From the NCBI GenBank assembly GCA_022376925.1, contig JAIOJX010000002.1:132566831-132630830 (forward strand): a stretch of DNA of 64,000 nt, given 5' to 3'. The DNA is from Tragulus kanchil. Taxonomy: Eukaryota > Chordata > Mammalia > Artiodactyla > Tragulidae. The position numbers and the translations under genes are program-made. This document shows, piece by piece, positions 33,835 through 44,719 of this stretch. The stretch's first letter is position 1. Every line of letters starts with the position of its first letter. The notes beneath the pieces are model-generated. The model saw only the letters and a list, made by a program, of their open reading frames with translations. It did no database searches and was not told the origin of the DNA.

Positions 33835-34974
33835 TGCTTTTCTTCCATCTTTCTTTCTGTTATTCTGAAGTCATAGAAAACACCTATGAAAAAAATTTTG
33901 TTGTCAAATTCAGGTGTGGTTTCATTTCATCCCATTGTGATGTGGAATGGGATGCTCGTTCCATAAGGCAATACACAAAGTTTGTGGTTAACACACGTCA
34001 ATGCCTATATGAATTTATCACTGATGTATTTTGTCATAATTTGTCACAATTCTTATGGAAATCTGAAGCGTAGGTAATATGGGAAGTTTGAAGAAATAAA
34101 AATATGGAGACATTTATGTAAAACTTATGTATTCCTTGCTTTCCCTTTCATTAATGAACATAATGGGTCACTAAAGCAGCAAAAGGTCTTGGAATATGAA
34201 TTACGTGTCAAGGAGCCCATGAAATAAACGCCTTCCAGTCCAGCATCCCCAGCGGAAGGTGGATTCTCAACCAGGACTACCAGGGCAGTCCTGGTTTGAA
34301 CTCTTGCCATTACCAAAGGAAGGGACAGCCAGGATTTCTTATCAGCTTATTCAGATGTGAGGGTAGAAGGGGAAGGGAAAAGAAAGGGACTTAAAAGCTG
34401 TTGGCACTCAAAAATAAAAAATTGGAGTCAAACTCTTTATTACAAATACTTTGTCTCTTCAAGTCTCATTTTACAGAGGAGGTAACAGCCTTAGAAGGAT
34501 TAAATAGGACATGTAGCCATTAAAGAAATAAAGTGAGAGTCAACCTTAAGCCCGTGTGACTTACAAGCTATTCACTGGACCATGAGGCTACTCTGCCTCT
34601 TGGGGGGAAAAGGGGAGAACTCCCAGCCCTAACAATCTGGGCTCCTCAAATATCACAAAGGGAATCTTAGTTATCAATGGAGGGCCCTATCTATACACAG
34701 GTAGCTGGCCAGTACTGCAGCATAAAAATGGTGGGAAGGATAGGAAGTAGGGGCCAATTTGAGCTTGAAATACTTGTCAACTATAGATCTCAGTCCTTCA
34801 GTTGGGTTGCCCTGAACAGCTTACTGCAATTCTGTTTGACCATCCCTCCTTGAAATGCATGTCCTTAGACTGTACAAGTATCAGCGAATTAGTCAATGTT
34901 AATTGCAGAGTTTGTTAACCTGGAGCAGGGGAGTGGAGGCAGATATGAGACCAGTGGATGAGTGTCATGTTCAC

Positions 34975-35012
34975 ACACGCGTGTGCACACACACACACAC
35001 ACACACACACAC
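34975..35012. repeat. (CA)n microsatellite, short version
   Basis: Same flanks as 33783-33832 with fewer CA units. The difference between two otherwise near-identical copies is what two alleles usually show. Confidence 0.95.
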
Positions 35013-35730
35013 GATGCTTTTCTTCCATCTTTCTTTCTGTTATTCTGAAGTCATAGAAAACACCTATGAAAAAAATTTTGTTGTCAAATTCAGGTGTGGT
35101 TTCATTTCATCCCATTGTGATGTGGAATGGGATGCTTGTTCCATAAGGCAATACACAAAGTTTGTGGTTAACACACGTCAATGCCTATATGAATTTATCA
35201 CTGATGTATTTTGTCATAATTTGTCACAATTCTTATGGAAATCTGAAGCGTAGGTAATATGGGAAGTTTGAAGAAATAAAAATATGGAGACATTTATGTA
35301 AAACTTATGTATTCCTTGCTTTCCCTTTCATTAATGAACATAATGGGTCACTAAAGCAGCAAAAGGTCTTGGAATATGAATTACGTGTCAAGGGGCCCAT
35401 GAAATAAACGCCTTCCAGTCCAGCATCCCCACGTAGCATCCTGCCATGCAGGTGTGTTTTCTGAGAAGAAGGTGAGATTTGGAAAGGATAGAACTTCACC
35501 TGGACCTGCCTTTGCCTCTGCCCCAAAGTCATATCTTAGAAGACCCTGCAACCTTGTCTCTCACATTGTCAAACAACACAGCGAAGAGGCAAGTCTTAGA
35601 GAAGACCTGTGCCCTAGAAATGGCCAGGCTGCATTATGACTTGGAAAAAAGATGTCAATCAAATGCCTTTATCAAACAATCTCACCTACTCTAAGAGAGG
35701 GACATTACTTCCTGATGTCTTACAGCAAGT

Positions 35731-36043
35731 AAAGTGAAGTGAAAGTCTGTCAGTCCTGTCTGACTCTTTGAGACCCCATGGCTGAGTCATGGAATTCTCC
35801 AGACAACAATATTGGAGTGGATAGCTGTTCCCTTCTCCAGGGGATCTTCCCAACCCAGGGGTCAAGCCCAGGTGTCCCACACTGCAAGTGGATTCTTTAC
35901 TATCTGAGCCACCAGGGAAGCCCAAGAATATTGGAGTGGGTGGCCTATCCCTTCTTCAGGGGAATATTCCTGACCCAGGAATTGAACTGGGGTCTCCTCC
36001 ACTGCAGGAGGATTCTTTACCAGCTGAGCTACCAGGGAAGCCC
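35731..36043 (-). mobile_element. Full-length Bov-A2-like SINE (copy 1)
   Basis: Antisense element with agtgaagtgaaagtctgtca at its 3' side and two successive tRNA-type/Bov-A units. Each unit carries gaatattggagtgg and ends in an accagggaagccc head (about 35917 and 36038). This dimeric layout defines Bov-A2. The frames on both strands at 35686-36119 are repeat-derived. Confidence 0.9.
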
Positions 36044-36816
36044 TAGTTACAATTACTCCTCTTCCTTTCAGCCTGCAATTGCATTGAAATTGCCTTTACT
36101 TTACAGTGAGGAGATATGACTCTTCTGTTTTGTGTATTCCGGTACCAGGAAAAAAGTGTTCTTTTAATGGGTCCTTTGGAAACATTAATGACTGAAAAGT
36201 TTATTTTTTCACCTGGATGTATTCTCGTTCCATAAGGCAATACACAAAGTTTGTGGTTAACACTCAATGCCTATATGAATTTATCACTGATGTATTTTGT
36301 CATAATTTGTCACAATTCTTATGGAAATCTGAAGCGTAGGTAATATGGGAAGTTTGAAGAAATAAAAATATGGAGACATTTATGTAAAACTTATGTATTC
36401 CTTGCTTTCCCTTTCATTAATGAACATAATGGGTCACTAAAGCAGCAAAAGGTCTTGGAATATGAATTACGTGTCAAGGGGCCCATGAAATAAACGCCTT
36501 CCAGTCCAGCATCCCCACGTAGCATCCTGCCATGCAGGTGTGTTTTCTGAGAAGAAGGTGAGATTTGGAAAGGATAGAACTTCACCTGGACCTGCCTTTG
36601 CCTCTGCCCCAAAGTCATATCTTAGAAGACCCTGCAACCTTGTCTCTCACATTGTCAAACAACACAGCGAAGAGGCAAGTCTTAGAGAAGACCTGTGCCC
36701 TAGAAATGGCCAGGCTGCATTATGACTTGGAAAAAAGATGTCAATCAAATGCCTTTATCAAACAATCTCACCTACTCTAAGAGAGGGACATTACTTCCTG
36801 ATGTCTTACAGCAAGT

Positions 36817-37129
36817 AAAGTGAAGTGAAAGTCTGTCAGTCCTGTCTGACTCTTTGAGACCCCATGGCTGAGTCATGGAATTCTCCAGACAACAATATTG
36901 GAGTGGATAGCTGTTCCCTTCTCCAGGGGATCTTCCCAACCCAGGAGTCAAGCCCAGGTGTCCCACACTGCAAGTGGATTCTTTACTATCTGAGCCACCA
37001 GGGAAGCCCAAGAATATTGGAGTGGGTGGCCTATCCCTTCTTCAGGGGAATATTCCTGACCCAGGAATTGAACTGGGGTCTCCTCCACTGCAGGAGGATT
37101 CTTTACCAGCTGAGCTACCAGGGAAGCCC
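36817..37129 (-). mobile_element. Full-length Bov-A2-like SINE (copy 2)
   Basis: Duplicate of 35731-36043 with one visible substitution (aggggtcaag against aggagtcaag). Confidence 0.9.
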
Positions 37130-37300
37130 TAGTTACAATTACTCCTCTTCCTTTCAGCCTGCAATTGCATTGAAATTGCCTTTACTTTACAGTGAGGAGA
37201 TATGACTCTTCTGTTTTGTGTATTCCGGTGACAACAGGGAAAAAAGTGTTCTTTTAATGGGTCCTTTTGGAAACATTAATGACTGAAAAGTTTATTTTTT

Positions 37301-38804
37301 TAAGGCAAAACCATCTGGGCATGGAAGGGAGCATCTGGTATGCTTGACAACCCATGGCTTCTTTGCTTGGGTGGAGATGCTGCATACTTCATTGCTGTCT
37401 ACATTGGCATCAAAGAGTCTGCCAAAATCTTGAAAGGAGTCTTGTCTAGTGCCATAAAAGCTGGTTTTTGGAGGGAGTTTTTGTCATGAAATTGATGGAT
37501 CATGTTATATTCTTATTTAAACACAAATATGTGGCCTTTCCAGAAAACAAATCCCCAGGCTCCAGACTGAACACTGGACAGAATTTTCACCTCTATAAGG
37601 GAAGAAAAAGCCACTTGCAAAATAATTTGGCAGCAGTCTTTCACCACTGGACTTACTTGGAGGGCTTTATTAGCCATCTGGATGAAGCACATGTTTCCAT
37701 TCAAGGTGTTTCAGCTACCATGATGGATGGTACAGAGAAACCCTGAATTCTTTGGCCAGTTACCCTGAAGGTGGACACCCCTCCAAACTTCACAGTTGCA
37801 AGAAAGCACTTCTGCAGACTGGAGTTGAGGATGATAGAGCCTTATTGATTTCATGGTGGGTTAAAATCCAAAGACGTTGAGAAACTAGACAGACTCTGGT
37901 ACCAATTTCAATGTGTGTGGTACCAATTTCAATGTGTTTTTCATAGCCAAAAAGCAGCTATGGACACCTGTGGGATGTCCTACAATTAATTCAGTTCTGA
38001 CAGTCTCTGCTTATGGACAGCATCAGCTCAGACTCCATGGGTTAAAGGTTTGGCCCCACAGGACTGCTCACTACCCTGTCACTTCAGATGCCAGTGGTAA
38101 ACCCAGGTCATCACCTGCCTTCTGACTGACGGGCTCTAAATCAGAGTTTCCCATGATCCTCTCTTTGGATTTCATGTATTTTCTAGAGTGGCTTACAGAA
38201 CTCAGAGAATCATTTAGGAATGCTAATCTTTTCCCTTCCAATGTATTTTTGGGGCCCAGGATTTTTGATCATTCAGGTGTTGTCTAAATGAAAACTTAAA
38301 ACTGATCTGGTTTTGATATCAAAGACCACTTCACAATTTCAACTTTTCATTTAAGCCAAGAAATCACAGCAATCTCATTATCATGTGATTTGGAGAAGAA
38401 TTGAAAATTTTTGTTTTATGTGCAATTTTAGATCTATTCCCTGTACCACTCAAATAGAACCTTGAATCTTAAAATAAGTTATAAAAAATGAGTTCAAGGT
38501 TTTTTTAAAGATTGCTTTCAGCTTCTCTTCATGTGCAGGAAATACATTTCCAATTTAGAAAAAAATCAAATGCAGAAGTTTTGATATATGTATTTCTGTG
38601 CATTTTTTTTCTGGGAAGGAGAGGCACAGCTTTCTTCACCTTTTCCAAGAAGGCTTTGATACTCATAGAGGAAAGAACTGTAACACTAGCTGGATTGGGT
38701 GAGTGGGTCTTGGCCCCACCTGCTTCCAATTACTCCCAATCATTGGTCAGGCTGTTGAGCTCTCAGTACTCCTTTGCACCCTAGCCAAGTTACCCATTAA
38801 AAAC
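37301..38804. other. Single-copy stretch with coding-like relics, unidentified
   Basis: From about 37307 a frame without a start runs about 60 codons to a stop at 37490. A second frame (37468-37746, +) stays open for 92 codons. The two together could be a decayed retrocopy with a frameshift, but I recognise no protein, splice site or poly(A) tail. A 21-bp direct repeat (tggtaccaatttcaatgtgtg) occurs twice at 37896 and 37917. The rest, including the minus-strand frame at 38529-38729, shows nothing assignable. Confidence 0.3.
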
Positions 38805-40960
38805 AAACCCAGGAAGGTTAATCAGTTCAATGCCTGGTCCTTAAATCAATCAGTACGTCATTGAAGTTATGCATGAATTTCCCAAAGGTAAACAGATTTC
38901 TATTTAAATGTTATTGCTCTCATTAGCATCAGCTGTTTCCATTATAAATATGCTGAGATGTTCTTTTCTAATCTAGTTTATAAATTGTGCTTATTACCTT
39001 GAGGTGTGGGAAAGAATATTTTTTGGTTCCCAGTGTCCTTTTTTCTTTATGCCTTTACTTTTTGTGTCATTTGTGAGAAGCCTTCCCTGACTTCCTCAAC
39101 AGTCCCATTGCCTGGGTTGCCTCTGATTTTGTTACAGATTCGGTTCTCCTTCTGCCCAGAGTGTTTCTGTTTTAACTCATTTACTGGCACATTCTTCTTC
39201 CTTCCACACGATGACATGGGTGCCTTTCAAGATTCACTACTGACCCTTTTGCCTTAATCCCTCTGCGTTAGTTCCTGTAGAGAAGTCAGCCACCAATTTT
39301 CACCATTTGTCACTTGCACACTAATCTAGTCTTCTGCTGTCTTCAATACAACTTGGTTTCCTGAGGGATGGTAGGTGCTTTTAGCGCGTATGTGCTTTAA
39401 CAATCACATATTTATGTGATACTGTTCATGTTCAGGGGAAAAAGGGGAGACAGTGACAGATTTTACTTTCTTGGGCTCCAAAATCACTGTGGACGGTGAC
39501 TGCAGCCATGAAATTAAAAGACGCTTGTTCCTTGGAAGGAAAGCTATGATAAACCTAGATGGTGTATTAAAAAGCAGAAATGTCACTTTGCCAACAATGG
39601 TCTGTGTAGTCAAAGCTATGATTTTTCCAGTAGTCATGTACCAGTGTGAGAGTTGGACCATAAAGAAGGCTGAACACTGAAGAAGTGATGCTTTTGAATT
39701 ACAGTGCTGGTGAAGACTCCTGAAGAGTCCCTTGGACAGCAAGGAGATCAAACCAGGCAGTCCTGAAGGGAATCAACCCTGAATATTCATTGGAAGGACT
39801 GATGCTGAAGCTGAAGCTCCAAAACTTTGGCCACCTGGTGTGAAGAGCTAACTCATTGGAAAAGACCCTGATTCTGGAAAAGAAACCCAGGAAGGTTAAT
39901 CAGTTCAATGCCTGGTCCTTAAATCAATCAGTACGTCATTGAAGTTATGCATGAATTTCCCAAAGGTAAACAGATTTCTATTTAAATGTTATTGCTCTCA
40001 TTAGCATCAGCTGTTTCCATTATAAATATGCTGAGATGTTCTTTTCTAATCTAGTTTATAAATTGTGCTTATTACCTTGAGGTGTGGGAAAGAATATTTT
40101 TTGGTTCCCAGTGTCCTTTTTTCTTTATGCCTTTACTTTTTGTGTCATTTGTGAGAAGCCTTCCCTGACTTCCTCAACAGTCCCATTGCCTGGGTTGCCT
40201 CTGATTTTGTTACAGATTCGGTTCTCCTTCTGCCCAGAGTGTTTCTGTTTTAACTCATTTACTGGCACATTCTTCTTCCTTCCACACGATGACATGGGTG
40301 CCTTTCAAGATTCACTACTGACCCTTTTGCCTTAATCCCTCTGCGTTAGTTCCTGTAGAGAAGTCAGCCACCAATTTTCACCATTTGTCACTTGCACACT
40401 AATCTAGTCTTCTGCTGTCTTCAATACAACTTGGTTTCCTGAGGGATGGTAGGTGCTTTTAGCGCGTATGTGCTTTAACAATCACATCTTTATGTGATAC
40501 TGTTCATGTTCAGGGGAAAAAGGGGAGACAGTGACAGATTTTACTTTCTTGGGCTCCAAAATCACTGTGGACGGTGACTGCAGCCATGAAATTAAAAGAC
40601 GCTTGTTCCTTGGAAGGAAAGCTATGATAAACCTAGATGGTGTATTAAAAAGCAGAAATGTCACTTTGCCAACAATGGTCTGTGTAGTCAAAGCTATGAT
40701 TTTTCCAGTAGTCATGTACCAGTGTGAGAGTTGGACCATAAAGAAGGCTGAACACTGAAGAAGTGATGCTTTTGAATTACAGTGCTGGTGAAGACTCCTG
40801 AAGAGTCCCTTGGACAGCAAGGAGATCAAACCAGGCAGTCCTGAAGGGAATCAACCCTGAATATTCATTGGAAGGACTGATGCTGAAGCTGAAGCTCCAA
40901 AACTTTGGCCACCTGGTGTGAAGAGCTAACTCATTGGAAAAGACCCTGATTCTGGAAAAG
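38805..40960. repeat. Duplication pair 14 (period 1078)
   Basis: Copy 1 is 38805-39882 and copy 2 is 39883-40960, abutting with 2-bp microhomology (aa). I noticed one substitution (cacatattta/cacatcttta). Copy 1 ends within the BovB element. Bases 38805-39440 and their duplicate contain no named repeat. Confidence 0.96.
39450..39882 (+). mobile_element. BovB LINE 3' end, cut by junction
   Basis: A sense-strand BovB fragment encodes the conserved C-terminal part of the reverse transcriptase protein: FTFLGSKITVDGDCSHEIKR then VMYQCESWTIKKAEH, with a stop where the family continues. It is a dead copy with in-frame stops. It ends at 39882, where duplication pair 14 restarts. Confidence 0.9.
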
Positions 40961-41133
40961 AATGAATGCAAAAGGAAAAGAGGGCAGCAGAGGGTGTGAT
41001 GGTTAGATAGTATCATCAACTCAATGGGCATGAATTTGAGCAAACTCAGGAGATAGTGAAGGACAGGGAAGCCTGGCGTGCTGCAGGCCATGGGATGGCG
41101 AGGAGTCGGACTCAGCTGAGCAACTGAACACAT
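40528..41133 (+). mobile_element. BovB LINE 3' end, complete to tail
   Basis: Second copy of the BovB 3' fragment, running on through ggcagcagagggtgtgatgg, atcaactcaatgggcatgaa, gccatgggatggcgaggagt and cggactcagctgagcaactg to an (ac)n tail near 41133. It is a decayed 5'-truncated LINE with no intact ORF. The minus-strand frame at 40777-41139 is its antisense. Confidence 0.92.
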
Positions 41134-41259
41134 ACACACACACCTTTATGTGATTATGGAAATCCATCTATGGCAAGGAATACTGCTTTACAGTTACATT
41201 AGCTATGTGAGGTTTCCTACATGAAAATACATTTGAAGTAAAAATAATTCGATTGAAAG

Positions 41260-41437
41260 CAGAGGTCAGCACACAGATTTTTGCAAAGGGCCAGATAGTA
41301 AATATCCTTCCATTTTGCAACCACATATCTCTGTTGTAACCACTCATTTCTTTTGTAGTAGCTTGAAAGCAGCCATTGACCATATGCACACAAGTGTGTG
41401 GCCACATCTGGCCTGTAGGCTTTGTTTGCTGACCCCG
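41260..41437. mobile_element. Non-autonomous hAT-type (MER) DNA transposon
   Basis: Imperfect terminal inverted repeats (cagaggtcagcaca and tttgctgacccc) enclose an approximately 178-bp body with aaagggccagatagtaaata. Flanks attgaaag and gctgaaag form an imperfect 8-bp target duplication, as in hAT elements. Confidence 0.7.
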
Positions 41438-41696
41438 GCTGAAAGAGCATTTTACGATAACCAGAATTTAGGGAGTAAGTAGTTATAGAAGAAATCATAA
41501 AGCTGGAATATAAGTGCCTCAAGAGTGGGGTATTTTGGTTTAAGCTATCACTTTGTTCAATATGTGTTATTTTTCTCAACTTCTTTGTCCAGCTGGGAAC
41601 ACACATCCCTTCTTTTCAAAGAGCTTAGTCGACACGGACAGACTGAAGGTCTGATAGTTATAGTCAGCTCTAAGAGTGGCCTCAGGAGAGCCAGCA

Positions 41697-41752
41697 GATG
41701 TGTGTGTATGTGAGTGTGTGAATGTGTGTGAGCATGTGTGTGTGTATGAGGA
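41697..41752. repeat. Imperfect (GT)n stretch
   Basis: A GT-rich array interrupted by a and c residues (gtgtgtgtatgtgagtgtgt and onward). Confidence 0.8.
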
Positions 41753-41834
41753 GGAGAAAGAGGGGCTGTATTTATCCTGAAAAAATTGCCCTTTCTCACC
41801 TTCCCCAAACTATTCACTTGTATATTATATAATT

Positions 41835-41985
41835 TACATCAGCCTTTGCCCATTTTATAGATGAGGAAACTGAGGTTAAGCGAGATTAAGAGTTACGGAA
41901 GGCTCCAGAGCTGGTAAGGGGAGGGAGTGGGATTTGAGCCAGACAGTCTGCTTCCAAGACCTATGTAGGTGACCACAACCCTACC
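41835..41985 (+). mobile_element. MIR SINE
   Basis: ccattttatagatgaggaaa, ctgaggttaagcgagattaa, ggatttgagccagacagtct and tgcttccaagacc are the MIR core and 3' part in sense orientation. 41986-42148 is unassigned. Confidence 0.8.
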
Positions 41986-42273
41986 CAGGTCCCAGTTACC
42001 TAGACTAAGAAATTGGTTCCTCTCTTGGGGATGATTTGGTGTGACAGAAACCAGATCAGTCTTTGGAACGTTGTCAGCTTACACAAGTGCCCTTGATGTC
42101 CTCTTGCTCACACTACCACCCTGCAAAGGTGACTCTTGCAAGGTGAACGGGAGAGCTGAGTCTCTTCCCCTGCATGACGGGTGGACATAGGACTTATCAA
42201 CCAGGAGCTCCAGGTTTCTGTGAAAATGGGAGGCCCCTAGTCCATCCATTTGTCAGCTGTTACTCAGTGTTCT

Positions 42274-42484
42274 GGGGCTTCCCAGGGAGCTCAGGTAGTG
42301 ATAACCAATCCTCCTACAATGTAGGAGACACAAGAGATGTGGGTTCCATCTCTGTGTTGGGAAGGTTCCCTGGAGTGGGAAATGGCAATCCACTCCAGAA
42401 TTTCTTGCTTGAAAAATTCCATGGATAGAGGAAGCTAGTGGGCTACAGTCCGCGGGGCTGCGAAGAGCTGGACACGACTGAGGG

Positions 42485-42486
<2 letters not shown>
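42274..42486 (+). mobile_element. Bov-tA-type SINE (copy 1)
   Basis: Sense-strand element: ggggcttcccagggagctca, gtgggttccatctctgtgtt, aatggcaatccactccagaa and gctggacacgactgagggag. It runs straight into a (CA)n tail. Confidence 0.88.
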
Positions 42487-42521
<35 letters not shown>

Positions 42522-42533
42522 GCACGCACGCAC
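42487..42533. repeat. (CA)n(CGCA)n compound microsatellite (copy 1)
   Basis: An uninterrupted CA run grades into gcacgcacgcac. The locus in copy 2 (43544-43590) has a shorter CA part and one more gcac unit, so both components differ between copies. Confidence 0.92.
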
Positions 42534-42609
42534 ATTCAGTCTGCTGAGGGATGCTTGCCTGCTTACAGGACAAAGCAACCACAGTGATAATAATAGTAAT
42601 AATAATTAG

Positions 42610-42728
42610 TAATGAGAATGATGTTGCACCTCTGTAAGACTTGCTAGACGTCAGGCACTCTTATAAATACTTTGCATGGCTTGCATGTATAATTAATTAA
42701 TCCTCATAGCCATGCTTTGAGGGTATGT
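42610..42728 (+). mobile_element. MIR fragment (copy 1)
   Basis: acgtcaggcactcttataaa, taattaattaatcctcatag and ccatgctttgagggtatg follow the MIR order. Duplicate at 43667-43785. Confidence 0.6.
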
Positions 42729-42730
42729 GT

Positions 42731-43023
42731 TAGACTCCTGGGGCTGCCATAATAAATTGCTGCAAACTGAGGGCTTGAAACAACAGACATTTTCTCTTTC
42801 ATGGCTCTGGGAGGCTACAAGTCTGAGATCAAGGTGTCAGTGGGGCCACATTCCCTCTGAGGGCTCCAGGGGACAATCCTTCCTCGCCTCTTTCATCTTC
42901 TGGCGTTTGCCTTGGCTTGTAGCTTCATCACTCCAATTTCTGCCTCTGTCCTCAAACGGTCCTCTTCCCAAATCTCTCTCTTTCCTCATAAGGACTAAAG
43001 TCAGTTTAGGGTCACCCTAACCC
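42731..43023. mobile_element. Old interspersed repeat, family unassigned (copy 1)
   Basis: ctcctggggctgccataata, gaaacaacagacattttctc, tctgggaggctacaagtctg, cctcataaggactaaagtca and the final aggagggcctt belong to an old mammalian repeat whose remaining part resumes at 45031. Copy 2 is at 43788-44080. Confidence 0.5.
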
Positions 43024-43331
43024 AGGAGGGCCTTGTATATATATTTATTGGAGTATAGTTGCCTTTCAATATTGTATTAGGTTCTACCACACAGCAAAGT
43101 GAGTCAGTCATACATGTATGTACATCCTCTCTTTTTTGGATTTCCTTCCTATTTAGATTGCCATGGGGTTCCCTGGTGGATCAGATGGTAAAGAATTCAC
43201 CTGCAATGAGGGAGAGCTGAGTCTCTTCCCTGCATGACGGTGGACATAGGACTTATCAACCAGGAGCTCCAGGTTTCTGTGAAAATGGGAGGCCCCTAGT
43301 CCATCCATTTGTCAGCTGTTACTCAGTGTTC

Positions 43332-43543
43332 TGGGGCTTCCCAGGGAGCTCAGGTAGTGATAACCAATCCTCCTACAATGTAGGAGACACAAGAGATGTG
43401 GGTTCCATCTCTGTGTTGGGAAGGTTCCCTGGAGTGGGAAATGGCAATCCACTCCAGAATTTCTTGCTTGAAAAATTCCATGGATAGAGGAAGCTAGTGG
43501 GCTACAGTCCGCGGGGCTGCGAAGAGCTGGACACGACTGAGGG
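43332..43543 (+). mobile_element. Bov-tA-type SINE (copy 2)
   Basis: Duplicate of 42274-42486, again followed by a (CA)n compound repeat (43544-43590). Confidence 0.88.
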
Positions 43544-44220
43544 AGCACACACACACACACACACACACACGCACGCACGCACGCACGCACATTCAGTCTG
43601 CTGAGGGATGCTTGCCTGCTTACAGGACAAAGCAACCACAGTGATAATAATAGTAATAATAATTAGTAATGAGAATGATGTTGCACCTCTGTAAGACTTG
43701 CTAGACGTCAGGCACTCTTATAAATACTTTGCATGGCTTGCATGTATAATTAATTAATCCTCATAGCCATGCTTTGAGGGTATGTGTTAGACTCCTGGGG
43801 CTGCCATAATAAATTGCTGCAAACTGAGGGCTTGAAACAACAGACATTTTCTCTTTCATGGCTCTGGGAGGCTACAAGTCTGAGATCAAGGTGTCAGTGG
43901 GGCCACATTCCCTCTGAGGGCTCCAGGGGACAATCCTTCCTCGCCTCTTTCATCTTCTGGCGTTTGCCTTGGCTTGTAGCTTCATCACTCCAATTTCTGC
44001 CTCTGTCCTCAAACGGTCCTCTTCCCAAATCTCTCTCTTTCCTCATAAGGACTAAAGTCAGTTTAGGGTCACCCTAACCCAGGAGGGCCTTGTATATATA
44101 TTTATTGGAGTATAGTTGCCTTTCAATATTGTATTAGGTTCTACCACACAGCAAAGTGAGTCAGTCATACATGTATGTACATCCTCTCTTTTTTGGATTT
44201 CCTTCCTATTTAGATTGCCA

Positions 44221-44719
44221 TGGGGTTCCCTGGTGGATCAGATGGTAAAGAATTCACCTGCAATGAGGGAGACTTGGGTTCGATCCCCAGGTTGGGATGA
44301 TACCCGGGAGAAGGTATAAGTTACCCACTCTAGTTAATATTCTCTCTCTCTTTTTTAAACTTTGCTATCTGTTTTTATTGTTTTTTGTTTTTAAATATTA
44401 TTTATTTTCATCTATCTTTATTCTTTAGCCTGTGTGGGCCTCCTATCACAGTGGCCTCTCTCGTTGCAAAGCACCGGCTCTGGGCAAATGTGATCCAGAG
44501 CACTGGCTTGTAATTGGACGCAACAGTCTAGCCATTCCATGGCAAGTGGGATCTTCTCAGGCCAGGGATTGAACCAGCGCCCCTTGCACTGCAGGGCAGC
44601 CTCTTTACCCATTGGACCACCAAGGAAGCCCCTAGTTAGTAATCTTGCCTGGAGAATTCCATGGCTCATCCCTGGGGTGGCAAAGAGTCATACATGAATG
44701 AGTGACTTGACTTTCACTG
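44221..44719 (+). mobile_element. Bov-tA SINE inside the L1, itself interrupted
   Basis: Head ggggttccctggtggatcag at 44221, body to 44340, then resumption at about 44641 with aatcttgcctggagaattcc and the terminal gagtcatacatgaatgagtg. The target duplication in L1 is tag(a/g)ttgcca at 44211-44220 and 44720-44729. Confidence 0.85.
44341..44631 (-). mobile_element. CHR-type SINE nested in the Bov-tA SINE
   Basis: Antisense CHR element: tgtgtgggcctcctatcaca, gatccagagcactggcttgt, cattccatggcaagtgggat, gggattgaaccagcgcccct and ttggaccaccaaggaagccc. A ctagttaatat / ctagttagtaat target duplication lies on its two sides. Confidence 0.85.

Larger units (their letters stand above)
33063..35430. repeat. 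Duplication pair 12 (period 1187)
   Basis: Copy 1 is 33063-34249 and copy 2 is 34250-35430, meeting at a single shared c. The copies differ in (CA)n length, a few substitutions (such as ctcgttcc against cttgttcc) and a gggagg/gggggg-type run change near 34600. The start overlaps pair 11 copy 2, so 33063-33476 is present three times in all. Confidence 0.96.
35138..37300. repeat. Duplication pair 13 (period 1089, later 1086)
   Basis: Copy 1 is 35138-36209 and copy 2 is 36227-37300, with a 17-bp spacer. Copy 2 has lost acg in aacacacgtcaatgcc, and other small changes occur (ggtaccagg against ggtgacaacaggg). The base before the shared block matches the first, not the second, copy of pair 12 (ctcgttcc). 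Confidence 0.95.
42149..44272. repeat. Duplication pair 15 (period 1061, later 1057)
   Basis: Copy 1 is 42149-43209 and copy 2 is 43210-44272. The 6-bp microhomology gggaga is at the left boundary, the junction (43210-43215) and the right boundary (44267-44272). Differences are two lost bases in short G/C runs and a (CA)n length change. Copy 1 ends inside a SINE. Confidence 0.96.

Noticed and set aside
33774..35253. Plus-strand frames of 99 and 116 codons after the CA repeats
   Set aside because: They read through a microsatellite, the start regions differ between copies and no family or codon bias is evident.
39453..40758. Reverse-transcriptase-like frames as protein genes
   Set aside because: They are decayed 3' ends of BovB LINEs with in-frame stops, and the two are one locus duplicated.
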